64,000 nucleotides of DNA from Balaenoptera acutorostrata. Lineage: Eukaryota > Chordata > Mammalia > Artiodactyla > Balaenopteridae. The stretch spans positions 26,868,236-26,932,235 of the forward strand of contig NC_080071.1 of the NCBI RefSeq assembly GCF_949987535.1, read 5' to 3'. The notes below the pieces were generated by a model. That model saw nothing but the letters and a program-made list of their open reading frames with translations. It was not told where the DNA came from and did not search any database. The translations under genes and the position numbers were made by a program. Shown here in pieces: positions 1 through 11,829 of this stretch (position 1 is the stretch's first letter; the number at the start of each line of letters is the position of its first letter).

Positions 1-230
1 TGTGTGTTAAAGAAGAAAATGAAATGGTTTGGTGAACACAGAGAATTGTCTCTGCTACCCTGGAGTTTGAAAAATGTCAGAGACTCACTGCCTAAATTCA
101 ACTCTTCGTAGTTGCATTCTCTTTTGGAAATACATAGAATGCTTCCACATGGAGCAGAGAAAAGAAATGAGACCACTTTTGCTATAATTCTCATGAGGAA
201 CTGCACATCCTTTCCATGGTGAAGGACTGT
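1..230. other. Unassigned AT-rich DNA
   Basis: I see no gene, RNA or recognisable repeat in this stretch. Reading frames are short and lack protein-like composition. Confidence 0.4.
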
Positions 231-400
231 TTGGTTTAGTGGAAAGGAAACTGGTTGGGGGATGAGGTAGGTGAGAGGGATTCTAGTTCTCTCTTGAAGT
301 GATGTCTTTGTTTAGTCATCTATCATTTCTGAAATGTAAATCTGAGTTATAAATTGGTTTCCTGATCTCTAAAACAAGAGAGGTGTTTAGATATTTACCC
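231..400 (+). repeat. MIR-type ancient SINE relic
   Basis: The order of words resembles the MIR tRNA-related and core region in sense: a tagtggaaag start, then a ggttgggg..ttctagttctc stretch, then tttcctgatctctaaaa, which matches the 'cctcatctgtaaaa' part of MIR. It is highly diverged and its ends are fuzzy. It could instead be a chance resemblance. Confidence 0.4.
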
Positions 401-3400
401 TGGTAACAACGTCTTGTTATTTAAGAGCCAAAGTGGGTTATAGAAACCAGCTATTCCTACATCAGTATTAAAATCCATTTGACAACATTTCTGGCAGATG
501 TTCAAATTCTGTGGAACTCAGAGAAATTCCTGTCTCCAAGAAGCTCTTTCCATTGTCACATAGCTATTATTAAGTTCTCTATTATACTGACCAAAAGCAT
601 AATGGTAAAAGCAGGTAGAACTTAGAGATTTGAGTCCTTCCTCTTCACCCGAGTTACTTGTGAATCTATTGACAATTCCTCTGCATTATTCACCTTTCCA
701 TATCACCTGCCTTCTTCATAATTGTTTAAATACTATATATCATCACTAGACTCTCTCATCTGCAAGTGTTTATTCCTCTTTTTGTCCACTCCTCTAATAA
801 CCCTGCCCACCATTCCTGGGGAACATAAAGAATCTGAGCATTTGATATCCTCTGACAGCTTTATCTTCCTCATGTATAGGTTCACTTTGTATCTCCACAT
901 TCATATCTTTTACTTTTGGTTCACCATCCTCATCTGCTCCCTTTGTTCATGATAATGTGAATTCAATCTTTGCTATAGAAATGGTTTAATATGCTATATC
1001 TGACAATTTTGCCCCTTCATGTTCACAGCCATGTATGGAAACTTCTCCTCCTTGTTCAGTCTCTATTCTCCTTTTATCTAAGAAGGAGAAGGGTTAAATG
1101 TCTCCAAATATGCAGACATTTTTCTCCCAGGTCTTCTACAGACCTCAATGGGTGAAAAGGTAATGATCAAGATGAGAATTTCACACCACTTCTGGCAGTA
1201 CAATGGGACCCTCTTGTGTACATGACCACAAAACATGGAGAGGGCTAGATGAAGTATTTGCTCTGAAAGATCCTGGTTAAATCAATATATCCTGGTCATT
1301 TCTAGGGTTTTCTAGTTACTGATGATGGGTTAACTGCTAATTTTCCCACTGTTTGTCACAATTACTGATCTCAAGAAGTCAGAGTTTCCTATAGCCTTGA
1401 CTAGAACCAAAACCTTCCTTACCTAAAGATCCTCATGACTTCTGCTCTACAAGCTGGTTTGGAAGTACTGATGACTCCAATAGGCTAAGAGGATTTTACT
1501 CCCCCAGGAAAAACTCTTTCCATTCATGTTTTTCCAGGTAACTGGTCCTGCTTAAGTAGTAAGACCAACTAACTGATGAAATCTCCTTTGAAGCCTGAGA
1601 ACTTTCCTTTGAGATCATTTTCTTGAACACAGCCTGTGTCACTAACTGACCCTAGCTGGTTTGAAGAACAGTTATGACATTACACCCACGCAGTTGCTGA
1701 GCATACCTGACTGGCCTATTCAAGGGCCTCTATACCCCTTCCTCCAACACTGACCTTACACTGTTTATCTTGGATTTTGGTGGTGTTGCTTGACTCCTTC
1801 AAAGGACATATTTAAACTACTACTCTGATTTTGATACTCCTTTCTACTTTAGCATCTCAGTGACTGACTACATGTCTAAAACAATGTTTGTCTTCCCAGA
1901 GAACTCTGTTTCCAGTTAACTTTTAGAACAAAGAGATACGCACTGCAGACAAATACAAGGAAAGAACATGCTGGCTGTCTACTGGGTTTATGTGCATTAT
2001 CCAATGATGCAGGATGCTGGAGGAACACTATGTGTTGCTTAGGTGGCAAAGTTGTTAATTCTGTGGCGTTTAATTTCTAGGTGTTATTTCTATTCCTGAC
2101 ATCTCTTATCTTCTATGAGTCAGTGATTTGCCTGACTCAAGAAAGCACCTTCCCAGTGAACTACAATGTGATAGAGGTAACTTTAGAAGTAATTGATACA
2201 TTACACTGTGATGAGCATGGGTCAAGGGAAAAGATGTGCAGTACATCTCTCATCTCCAGAAACTTACCAGAGAGTACTTATCCCCACTGTTAGGTGAACC
2301 TGGAAACACTCAGAAATTTCTCCAGACTTCATCATCTTCTGCCCACTCCATCCATAAAACAATTAGCATCTTTTAGGCCCCATCACTCTGAGTTCACTTT
2401 TCTTACTTGCCGTGCTGGAATTTTCTTATTTGACTCTGGTCCCTGTAACTTGTTGCAGTGTAGTAAATTCAGTAAGGGAGAGGGCTGTTTCTAGTAATTA
2501 AAGCTTCTCTTGCCACCCTTCCCTAGTTCAGCCTTCATGCTTTATACAGATGAGTAGCAGGGCTGTCTGCCCAACAAAGCCCGCAGAATTCTAATCATCT
2601 CTGATCTCTCCACTCTGTCCCATCATCCATCCAAGTGAGTTCTTTCTAAAATTTGTTATTGGACTTAATTAATTGTAGTTCTCTACCTTGTGTTATTTGC
2701 CCCACTGAGAGGTGAATTTGTCAGAAAATAAAACTAAGAATTTATCAAATGCAGTTTTTAATAAAAAATTTACCCTGAGAATTACCATTATTAGTAGTAA
2801 TAATAATGATAAGTTTGGGGGAAAAAAGCACTGTGAAATGGCTACTATAAGAACCACAAAGAAGGATTTGGAGCTTATGGTCAGTCTTCTGCCTATCAGG
2901 GGATTTTTGTAGGCACCAAGTAACTATGCTTTGGCTTAGGGTTTGGAGAGTGTCATCATGTCTAAATGGTTCTTCATTGTGTTGGCTGAGTTTTTGCTTC
3001 AGGACAAAAGCACAGCTTCTGATTAGGGATGTCAGGACAACCTGATTATACTTTCCTCCTGTCAGCAGGGAGCCACCCACCAGAATTTATGTATTTCTAG
3101 TATCAGTAACAGGATCATGTGAGGCTTTTAGCACATATGAAAACTTCTCGTTGTTCAGTGGATCATGGAAAGCTGCACTCTTTCAGAGAACTATCTTCTA
3201 GGAAGAGGTGAGTCTTTCGCAGAATTCCAGGGGTCCTGTACTTCTCTTCTTTTACCACTCTGCCCTCTTCTCCTGCTAATTAATCTCTTGATGATTTATT
3301 TTCTTTAATCACTCTTGCTTCTGTTTCTTTTCCTGTCTTTCTGTGTTAGTCCTTCCATCTATTATAAACCCATTACCGGCTCTAAAATACAGTAGTAAGG

Positions 3401-3630
3401 AGAAACACAGCTGAAGATTATCCTTCTTTCCCACTTCCATCTTGCTTTTTTGGCTTGCATAACTGATGAGACCTGGAGCTGAGAACAAAAAGCACATAAA
3501 TTCTAAAGGTTGCTGGAATAATTTCCTCAGAGTTTCTATCTCCTGATTCTCAAGAAGGATTCAAATAGAACCCAAACATTGAGAATTGAGGTCTGACTTG
3601 GAGTTCAAGAAACATCTTTTGCCAGCTGAG
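401..3630. other. Unassigned stretch, no gene recognised
   Basis: Several short open frames occur (for example 722-952, 2081-2293, 2745-3080), but none has a recognisable domain, plausible splice context or neighbouring exons. No young repeat with clear ends is visible. Old, unrecognised repeat remnants are likely, since DNA of this composition in mammals is commonly decayed repeat, but I cannot name one. Confidence 0.4.
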
Positions 3631-3634
3631 AGAT

Positions 3635-3790
3635 TTTTAGCTTTATTTCCTTCATCTTTATTAGGGAAAAAAAGAAAACCGAGTTCACAGTCCTGCTGTG
3701 GTAATTTAATGAGATACCCTATGCAAAGTGCTTGGCACACTGCTTGGCACATAAAAAGTACTCAATGAACTTTAGCTATTGCTAAAATTA
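3635..3790 (+). repeat. MIR relic, 3' half
   Basis: The segment ending in ...aatgagat...gcaaagtgcttggcaca...ctcaatgaactttagctatt follows the 3' part of the MIR consensus in sense (ttaaatgagat, gtaaagcgcttagcaca, gtgctcaataaatgttagctatt). It is ancient and moderately diverged. Confidence 0.7.
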
Positions 3791-4397
3791 TTTGTAATAC
3801 CCCCTTTTTCAAAAGTTTATGGCAAATATTCTATCAGATTTTGTTTATGGAAATTATATGCTTTTGCCAGCCTAATTTTTATCTACCCTTTATTTCTTAT
3901 CTATCATTTGATAACATACTAGTAAATGTCAATTCACACTAATTGGGATTAGTGTGATAAGCTACCCTTTTCATCAGTATTAGAAGTCTTTGAACGTGGT
4001 GTGAAAAAATTTCTGCCTTTTCTAGCTTGAAGGTCTGTGATGCCCTAATGATAATGCTACAGGAGAAACATTAGATATGGAGCTCAACTTTTTAAAACTG
4101 TCCTGACTAAAACTATATAAAGTAAATTGTTTTTTTCAATAGTCTGCTTGGTTGCATTTCTTCAAAGTGGATATTTTACATGGGAAAAAGTGATGCAAGA
4201 AAAATATAAACAAATATTCTGTACAAACTAGACTCTTAGTCTTCCTTTACTTCTTGAATTGGACAGATGTTTAAAAAAAATGAGTGAGTGAGAAGTGGTA
4301 AAGAGTGACAAAATTAAATCTTAATCGATGTCTGCAACTTAACGGAGGTGAAATAAGACCTACCTACTGGATTAGGGTTTTTCCGAGAAACAGAACA
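3791..4397. other. Unassigned AT-rich DNA
   Basis: No supported gene or recognised repeat. The short A/T runs have no clear unit structure. Confidence 0.35.
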
Positions 4398-4542
4398 TGT
4401 ATGTGTATATATATAATATTATAACATATTACTAAAACAATATTATATATAGGAGCTACATAATATATCATACATAATACATATAATTATATAGTATAAG
4501 TATAATATATAAATATTTTATATACAATGTACTATATATTTA
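4398..4542. repeat. AT-rich low-complexity tract
   Basis: The tract is almost pure A/T and dominated by TATA/ATAT words. It contains the 5' TSD of the adjacent CHR SINE, so the SINE landed in a simple AT-rich target. A similar AT tract continues beyond the SINE at about 4856-4910. Confidence 0.8.
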
Positions 4543-4855
4543 TTTATTTATTTATTTATTTTTTATAACTTTTTTCTTTTTAATTTTATTTATGGCTGTG
4601 TTGGGTCTTCGTTTCTGTGCGAGGGCTTTCTCTAGTTGTGGCAAGCGGGGGCCACTCTTCATTGCGGTGCGCGGGCCTCTCACTATCGCGGTCTCTCTTG
4701 TTGCGGAGCACAGGCTCCAGACGCACAGGCTCAGTAATTGTGGCTCATGGGCCCAGTTGCTCCGCGGCATGTGGGATCTTCCCAGACCAGGGCTCAAACC
4801 CGTGTCCCCTGCATTGGCAGGCAGATTCTCAACCACTGCGCCACCAGGGAAGCCC
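4543..4855 (-). mobile_element. CHR-type tRNA-derived SINE
   Basis: This non-autonomous SINE lies on the minus strand. Its A-rich tail appears as the T-rich (TTTA)n tract at the left, and its tRNA-like head is the right end (complement of ccaccagggaagccc). The GC-rich body, with words such as gcgcgggcctctcactatcgcgg, is the CHR family typical of cetaceans, hippos and ruminants. A perfect 15-bp TSD, tgtactatatattta, flanks it at 4528-4542 and 4856-4870. Open frames across it on both strands are non-coding. Confidence 0.93.
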
Positions 4856-4870
4856 TGTACTATATATTTA

Positions 4871-5480
4871 AATATAAAATATATAATATATAAATGTAAA
4901 AAATATTATACACACATGTAAAGCTAGAGACCCAGAAAAGCCAGTGAAGTACTTCAGTCTGAGTCCTAAGGCCTAAGAACCAAAGGAGCCAAAAGTGAAA
5001 ATCTCAGTTGAGAGCAGAAAAAGATGAGAAAAGCTGTTTTAGCTCAAGCAGGCAGGCATTTTAAAAAAAGGGAGGAATTCCTTCTTCCTTCACCTTTTGT
5101 TCTATTTAGACTCTCAACAGATTGAATGTTGCCCACCCACTCTGAGGAGGACAATCTGCTCTACTGAGTCCACCAATTCAAATGCTAATTTCATCCAGAA
5201 CCCTAACAGATACACCCATAAATAATGTTCAATCTGGGCTCCTTGTGGCCAGTTAAACTGACACATAAAATTAACCTTCACATTTGTTTTATCCTGTAAA
5301 ATTTAAAGTAATTTTGAAAATCAAGCTACCAAAATAAAACTGTAGATTTTATGATTAAAGCAGTGCCAGAGAGATATATCATTAAGAAATTATGTGTTAT
5401 TTCTTTGTTGTTGTTAGCCAAATGAACGTCAGCTCAAGTTGATTTAAGAATATATATGTGTATGTATTCTCTCAGATAGA
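4871..5480. other. Unassigned DNA after SINE
   Basis: The AT tract that was split by the SINE continues to about 4910. The remainder has no recognised repeat or gene. Confidence 0.35.
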
Positions 5481-5485
5481 TACAG

Positions 5486-5518
<33 letters not shown>

Positions 5519-5538
5519 AACACACACACATACACACC
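5486..5538. repeat. (CA)n microsatellite
   Basis: An uninterrupted run of about 16 CA units is followed by a few interrupted CA units. Tracts of this length are typically length-polymorphic. Confidence 0.95.
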
Positions 5539-5985
5539 ATGGGAAACATTGCTTATATTTTTACAACTTATTTTTAAGTAGCTAAAACTATTCTAGATGA
5601 GAATAAACATTTTTTAATAAAAAATAAAGTTATAATAGTCTTTTCAAAGTCAATTCAAGGTCTCCTTCAAAGTCTGGGAAAGCATGCTAACATGAAATGA
5701 GTTGTTCAATGATACTTTAGCAAGATTTTTTTTCAGAACTCATTGAAAATAATTAAAAAGCTTAGTGGTCTAATTTCAACATTTATGTAATTAACTCGAT
5801 ATATTTATTGAAAACCACTATATTTCCCACTTTCTATTTAGATCCTGGATGATAGTTTAATCAAAGAACATGCTATTTACTTCATTGATTTCACACTCTG
5901 TGACAGACATATTCATAAGAACATAGAAATTCACACATAAATATAAATAACATTTCCATGATGTATTAATAAAAATGCATATTCT
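5539..5985. other. Unassigned AT-rich DNA
   Basis: No gene or repeat recognised. Confidence 0.35.
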
Positions 5986-5987
5986 AT

Positions 5988-6960
5988 GTCTAAGACATTC
6001 ATTCATTATTTGGGCAGCTTTTATGTTCCAAGTACTGTTTTATCAACCAGGTTTATAGCAGTGAATGAAACAAACATCTCTGCCTTCATGGAGTTTACAT
6101 TTTCCGTAGAAAAGGCAACAGTAAACAAAATGTATAGTATGTCAGCTGCAGGGAAAAATAAAAACAGAAGAGGGGTTAGGGTGTACTATTAGGAGTCAGG
6201 GCTAGCCTCACTGAGGAAGTGGCTCTGAGCCATGACCCAGAATGAGAGGGAGTGAGCTATGAGGAGCCCATGTAAGAGTATTCCAGGCAAGGAGATCAAA
6301 AGGTGGGAATTTCCTGAAGAAGGAGAATTGCTGCCATGTTTAACTGCAACGAAACCAGAAAGGTTGGAGTAGAGTGAGTGAAGGCAAGGGTAACTAGAAA
6401 ATAAATCAGAGTAGTAAAGAAGCCCATTAGACTGTCCTTGGCTTTATTCTGAGGGAGAATGGTCGCCACTGGAAAATTTTGAGAAGAATACATTGTACGA
6501 CTTACAGTTTAGTAGGATTACTCTAGTTTCTGTGTTAAGAATAGATTGTAGCAAAGGCAAAAGAAGAGGTAGAGAAAGAAATAAGAAGAAATGCATAAAT
6601 ACAAAGTAGAAATGATGCTAGCTTACATCAAGATAAACTAGTGAAGTAATGAGTTAGATTCTGGATACATTTTGAAGTTAACAGTACTCACAAACTGATA
6701 ACATGTGGAGTATGAAAGTAAGAGTCAAAGGTGACATAAAGTTTTGGTCTAAGTAATTGAAAAGATGGAATTGCTATTAACTGGAGATAGAGAAGCTCAT
6801 TTTTGACAAGTTAATAGGGCATGAAAATGATGAATGGCATTTGAATATACTAAGTCTGGAGTTCAGGAGCCAAGCTAGAACAATAATTTGGGAGCTGTCA
6901 AAGATTGTTTTCTGGAGCCTGTCAATGTCCAGAGCTAGGAAAATGGAGGGAAAATCAGCA
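5988..6960 (-). mobile_element. L2 LINE relic, antisense
   Basis: Read on the minus strand, this is the 3' end and part of the body of an L2 (CR1-clade) LINE. The plus strand shows the reverse of the L2 3' end (cattcattatttgggc..., then catggagtttaca). It continues with antisense L2 coding words such as gattctggatacattttgaag and agatggaattgctattaact. It is old and diverged with many indels, and no open frame remains. Confidence 0.75.
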
Positions 6961-7461
6961 AAGGACAATGAAAAGAAGCAGCCATGTATAGGTGAACTAC
7001 ATTATAGGATGCTGCCAAGCAAAAGCAAGGGGAGAAAGTATTTCAAGAAGGAAGTAAGCAAATGTTTCAAATGCTTTTTAATACTATGATTGCAAATGCA
7101 CCATTGGATCGAACATGAAGAAATTGGATCTAATGCAAACAAACATTTAGTTAGTTCATGGTTTTTTTGCTTTGGCTGATCCTGGCTAGACTCAGCTGAT
7201 CTTAGGCTGGATTTGCTAATTCACTTGCATCAGCTGCCAGGTCAGCTTGGGACTAGCTGTTCTTAGAAATTCACAACTGGGAAACTGTCTCTGCTCCATG
7301 TGGTCTCATGTCCTCTGCTAGGCAGGTGCAGACTTGTTCATATGGTGGTCAGAGAGGGCACCAAGAGAGGAAGCAGAAGTATGAAAGAAATTTTGAGGAC
7401 TACACTAGAACAATGTCACTTTCATTACATTTTATTGCCAAATCATGAGGCCAGCTCAGAT
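6961..7461. repeat. Decayed ancient repeat, probably LTR-like
   Basis: About 7180-7461, and possibly its continuation after the L1 insertion (9420-9530), resembles a widespread old mammalian interspersed repeat. It has ctgatcttaggctgg, ctctgctccatgtggtctcatgtcctc and ccaaatcatgaggccagctcagat words. I cannot assign it to a named family with confidence. The L1 described next split it. Confidence 0.4.
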
Positions 7462-7476
7462 AAAAGATGAAAAAAT
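7462..7476. repeat. 5' target-site duplication of L1-A
   Basis: The 15-bp direct repeat aaaagatgaaaaaat occurs here and at 9405-9419, bounding an L1 insertion. Its A-rich character matches the L1 endonuclease preference for TTTT/A-like sites. Confidence 0.92.
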
Positions 7477-7645
7477 TTTGGAGATTAATCCTTTGTCAGT
7501 TGCTTCATTTGCAATTATTTTCTCCCATTCTGAGGGTTGTCTTTTCGTCTTGTTTATGGTTTTCTTTGCTGTGCAAAAGCTTTTAAGTTTCATTAGGTCC
7601 CATTTGTTTATTTTTGTTTTTATTTCCATTTCTCTAGGAGGTGGG

Positions 7646-8411
7646 TCAAAAAGGATCTTGCTGTGATTTATGTAATAGAGTGTTCTGCCTATGTTTTCCT
7701 CTAAGAGTTTGATGGTCTGGCCTTACATTTAGGTCTTTAATCCATTTTGAGTTCATTTTTGTGTATGGTGTTAGGGAGTGTTCTAATTTCATTCTTTTAC
7801 ATATAGCTGTCCAGTTTTCCCAGCACCACTTATTGAAGAAGCTGTCTTTTCTCCACTGTATATTCTTGCCTCCTTTATCAAAGATAAGGTGACCATATGT
7901 GGGTGGGTTTATCTCTGGGCTTTCTCTCCTGTTCCATTGATCTATATTTCTGTTTTTCTGCCAGTACCATACTGTCTTGATTACTGTAGCTTTGTAGTAT
8001 AGTATGAAGTCAGGGAGTCTGATTCCTCCAGCTCCGTTTTTCTTTCTCAAGATTGCTTTGGCTATTCGGGGTCTTTTGTGTTTCCATATAAATTGTGAAA
8101 TTTTTTGTTCTAGTTCTGGGAAAAATGCCATTGGTAGTTTGATAGGGATTGCATTGAATCTGTAGATTGCTTTGAGTAGTATAGTCATTTTCACAATGTT
8201 GATTCTTCCAATCCAAGAACATGGTATGTCTCTCCATCTATTTGTATCATCTTTAATTTCTTTCATCAGTGTCTTACAATTTTCTGCATACAGGTCTTTT
8301 GTCTCCTTAGATAGGTTTATTCCTAGATATTTTATTCTTTTTGTTGCAATGGTAAATGGGAGTGTTTCCTTAATTTCACTTTCAGATTTTTCATCATTAG
8401 TGTATAGGAAT
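7646..8411 (-). pseudogene. L1-A ORF2 fragment, inverted part
   Basis: A reverse-transcriptase-distal part of L1 ORF2p. The frame begins inside the element near [16 protein letters not shown] and runs through [36 protein letters not shown] and [20 protein letters not shown] to a stop at 7646. In L1 biology ORF2p supplies endonuclease and reverse transcriptase, but the catalytic FADD motif and the endonuclease domain are absent here. The open frame extends artificially into the opposite-oriented segment up to 8500. The copy is dead and belongs to L1-A. Confidence 0.88.
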
Positions 8412-9027
8412 CCAAAAATGGGCAGAAGACCTAAATACACATTTCTCCAAGGAAGATATACAGATTGCCAACAAACATATGAAAGGATGCTCAACATCAT
8501 TAATCATTAGAGAAATGCAAATCAAAACTACAATGAGATATCATCTCACACCGGTCAGAATGGCCATCATCAAAAAATCTACAAACAGTAAATGCTGGAG
8601 AGGGTGTGGAGAAAAGGGAACCCTCTTGCACTGTTGGTGGGAATGTAAATTGATACAGCCACTATGGAGACCAGTATGGAGCTTACTTAAAAAACTAAAA
8701 ATAGAACTACCATATGACCCAGCAATCCCACTACTGGGCATATACCCTGAGAAAACCATCATTTAAAAAGACTCATGTACCAAAATATTCACTGAAGCTC
8801 TATTTACAATAGCCAGGGCATGGAAGCAACCTAAGTGTCCATCAACAGATGAATGGATAAAGAAGATGTGGCACATATATACAATGCAATATTACTCAGC
8901 CATAAAAAGAAATGAAATGGAGGTATTTGTAGTGAGGTGGATGGACCTAGAGTCTGTCACACAGAGTGAAGTAAGTCAGAAAGAGAAAAACAAATACCGT
9001 ATGCTAACACATATATATGGAATCTAA
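8412..9027 (+). pseudogene. L1-A ORF2 C-terminal fragment
   Basis: The plus-strand continuation of L1 ORF2. It encodes the [12 protein letters not shown] start, then [20 protein letters not shown], the Cys-rich C-terminal stretch ([19 protein letters not shown]) and [17 protein letters not shown] frame break follows at 8764. The last codons before the stop at 9025-9027 match other L1 copies in this window. The Cys-containing segment corresponds to the L1 ORF2p C-terminal zinc-knuckle-like domain. It is non-functional because the upstream domains are missing or inverted. Confidence 0.85.
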
Positions 9028-9404
9028 AAAACAAACAAAAAAATGGTCATGAAGAACCTAGGGGCAAGACGGGAATAAAGAGGCCGACCTACTAGAGAAT
9101 GGACTGAGGATACGGGGAGGGGGAAGGGTAAGCTGGGATGAAGTGAGAGAGTGGCATGGACATATATACACTACCAAATGTAAAATAGATAGCTAGTGGG
9201 AAGCAGCCGCATAGCACAGGGAGATCAGCTTGGTGCTTTGTGACCACCTAGAGGGGTGGGATAGGGAGCGTGGAAGGGAGGGAGACACAAGAGGGAAGAG
9301 ATATGGGGATATATGTATATGTATAACTGATTCAGTTTGTTATAAAGCAGAAACTAACACACCATTGTAAAGCAATTATACTCCAATAAAGATGTTAAAA
9401 AAAA

Positions 9405-9419
9405 AAAAGATGAAAAAAT
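9405..9419. repeat. 3' target-site duplication of L1-A
   Basis: Second copy of aaaagatgaaaaaat, identical to 7462-7476. It directly follows the poly-A tail, so the exact tail/TSD boundary within the A-run is ambiguous by a few bases. Confidence 0.9.
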
Positions 9420-11820
9420 AGTCTCCATCTCTTAATGGTACTCACATTGCAAAAGACATGAACATGAGGAGGAGAAAAGGATTGTGACAATATTTACAAT
9501 TTGCCACAGTGACTTTTACAGAGCACACTAAAAATGAAGAATGCAAATATATTTTATAATTTTTTAAAGGTATCACTTATTAATATTGAACTCCTAGTTT
9601 TGTGATTAGTCAAAACTGAAATTTTATGCTGGAAAGGAATACATGAAAAAAACTTTTAAGTAATTACCTATTTGCTGAGGTAAATTGACTTTATGTCACA
9701 TAATCTCGTAGTCCTCACACTGAGGATATTGTGTCCCCAGGAGCATGTGGTGGCATGCCTGGAGGTCCATAAAATCCCAAGATAAGTTAGATACATCTTC
9801 CTAAAGGGTAAAATTTACATTCAAAATAATAGGAAAATAATTAATGTTTTAAGAAAAGTGTTTAAATGTTGCATAAATTATTATAAAGTTTCCATGATTT
9901 TAAAGATAAAGTGAAGCTTCAGTGATATTTCATGTTTGTGGCATCTCAGATTCTAATCTTATGAGTTCAATCCGTTTTGACCATTAGGGGTGCTTTGCTG
10001 AAAAATTTAAGAGAAATTATCATAACTTATGTGCCCTGAGGGTTTATAACAGTATCCTGTTTTTGCAGGAAACTTATGGGAAGAAATAGTTTGAGTGTAC
10101 ATATTTAAATAATTCGATCTGCCAAGTCACTTTAATTTTTTATTTGTGCAATGTTATGTATTTTTAAAATAATACAAATATATCTTAATGATATTATAGA
10201 AATAGAAGTAAGGTAAAATTTAGAGAACCAGGTTTGTTCTGACTTGCTTATTAATTAACTCTGAACAAATTACTGAAGAGTAGACTTAAGTAACTTCATC
10301 TATTCAATGTGAGAGCTTATGCTGGAACAATCTGCATAATATAACCTCATCAAGAATAAAATGAAATATTATGTGGAGGATACAAAGAAAGTGTGACTTA
10401 TAATCATATTTTTATTGAATAGATTCATCTGCATTATGGCTTCTGGTCAATATGTATACTATATATTCTGTGGATAAAATATTACTTAGACATTTGCATC
10501 TTAGATACTGTCACTTATTCTGGATTATATAGGACTTTTAAAAATAAAATTTATATGAAATATTACAAAGACAACATTTCAGACCAGTTTAAGACCTAGA
10601 ACCTTTGAGTTGAAATTAGTTTTCAGCACCTCGGACAGCGTCACAGTGTTTCTGCAGTAGCAGCGAATGAAAGGCTTTGGAATATCAAAGACTAGTAGGG
10701 AGAACTTTAGTTCATACATATGTCTTCAAATTTAAATGGTATTGTGAAAATGTTGAAGAAGGACAATCTATATGTTTATTTCAAAATTTAACAATTAACC
10801 AGGACTTCACAATTAACCATAGAAAAAATAAACAAATACATATTGAGCACATAATATGCTCAGTATAACTGATGTTATTTACTAAATGCATTCTTACAAT
10901 AATTTAATTTTTCTCTTATCCTTCTAATAAGATATAACCACACACTATAGGATACTACAATTATCAAATTTCATATAGCATGTAATTTGATATTTGTATA
11001 TTTTGAAATATCTTAAAAAGCTTGAGTCAACTAAAGATCTTCTAGTTTGTCTTGTATTAATTTCATTGTCCTGTGTTAACTTTAATCATTTAACACCCCC
11101 AAATAACATTAATAACAACAACATAATACCGAATTTCTCTAGTAGCAAAAACTTATACATCTCCACAAAGTGGTGTTCAAGAAGTATAAATTTGACATCC
11201 AGAATTATTTTGTAGGAGATATATATTATTTTTGCAGATGGCAAATAAAGTTAAATAAATTTTTAGGTAAGCAGTAAATTTTTAATAATGCTATGACAAG
11301 GTTGCATTTAATTTAAATACAATGTAAGTAAATTGAAGTAAATCCCAAAGTAGGACTACAAATTTTTAAAAAATCATACGCTAATCCTTCTGAAATGTTT
11401 ACTTTACAATTAATTAAAGTAGTTGATTTCAAATACAGTGGAATTATGGGCTATAACCACATCAAACTTACTAGATGTGGCATTGCCAAGGGATCGTTAA
11501 TGAAAATGATTCCACTTCTGGCCAGGAGATGGAGCTGTCATGTAAGATGCTGCCTTATATTTATTTATTTATTTTTTAAATTTAGCATGCTGCTTTCTAA
11601 CAGACAGTGGGTACCACTGAGTATGTGTCAGAACAGAAAGCTAAGGCAGAAACAGAGAGGATGCTGCAGTCGTCCTTTCTTGTTTTTTCTCCTTCAGTGA
11701 GGATGGAACACGTGAGGTTTTACTTTCTGCTCTAGTGGGAATTCTGAATAACTGCGTTGGAGAATATTATATTTAACACATATGTGGATTCTGATCTATG
11801 ATTTACAATTCCCTTTATTT
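9420..11820. other. Unassigned AT-rich DNA
   Basis: No recognised repeat or gene. Short frames (10677-10868, 10994-11215, 11395-11700) have AT-driven composition and no domain. Confidence 0.35.
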
Positions 11821-11829
11821 CAGGTAAGC

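Larger units (their letters stand above)
7477..9404 (+). mobile_element. L1-A: young LINE-1 with 5' inversion
   Basis: A truncated LINE-1 of about 1.93 kb. Segment 7477 to about 8411 is ORF2 in minus orientation. Segment from about 8412 to 9404 is the downstream ORF2 end plus 3' UTR in plus orientation, with stop TAA at 9025-9027, AATAAA at 9385-9390 and a short A-tail. A perfect 15-bp TSD encloses the whole, so both parts came in one event. This is the arrangement expected from twin priming during target-primed reverse transcription. Compared with the copy at 20608-25942, roughly 50 bp of ORF2 (between LISK and KKWAEDLN) is missing at the inversion boundary. Confidence 0.93.

Noticed and set aside
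4592..4921. Overlapping 80-110 residue frames on both strands
   Set aside because: They are CHR SINE frames, repeated at 28.6 kb and 58.9 kb with the same text.
5486..5538. Considered as Z-DNA-forming regulatory element
   Set aside because: It is an ordinary CA microsatellite; nothing nearby suggests a promoter.
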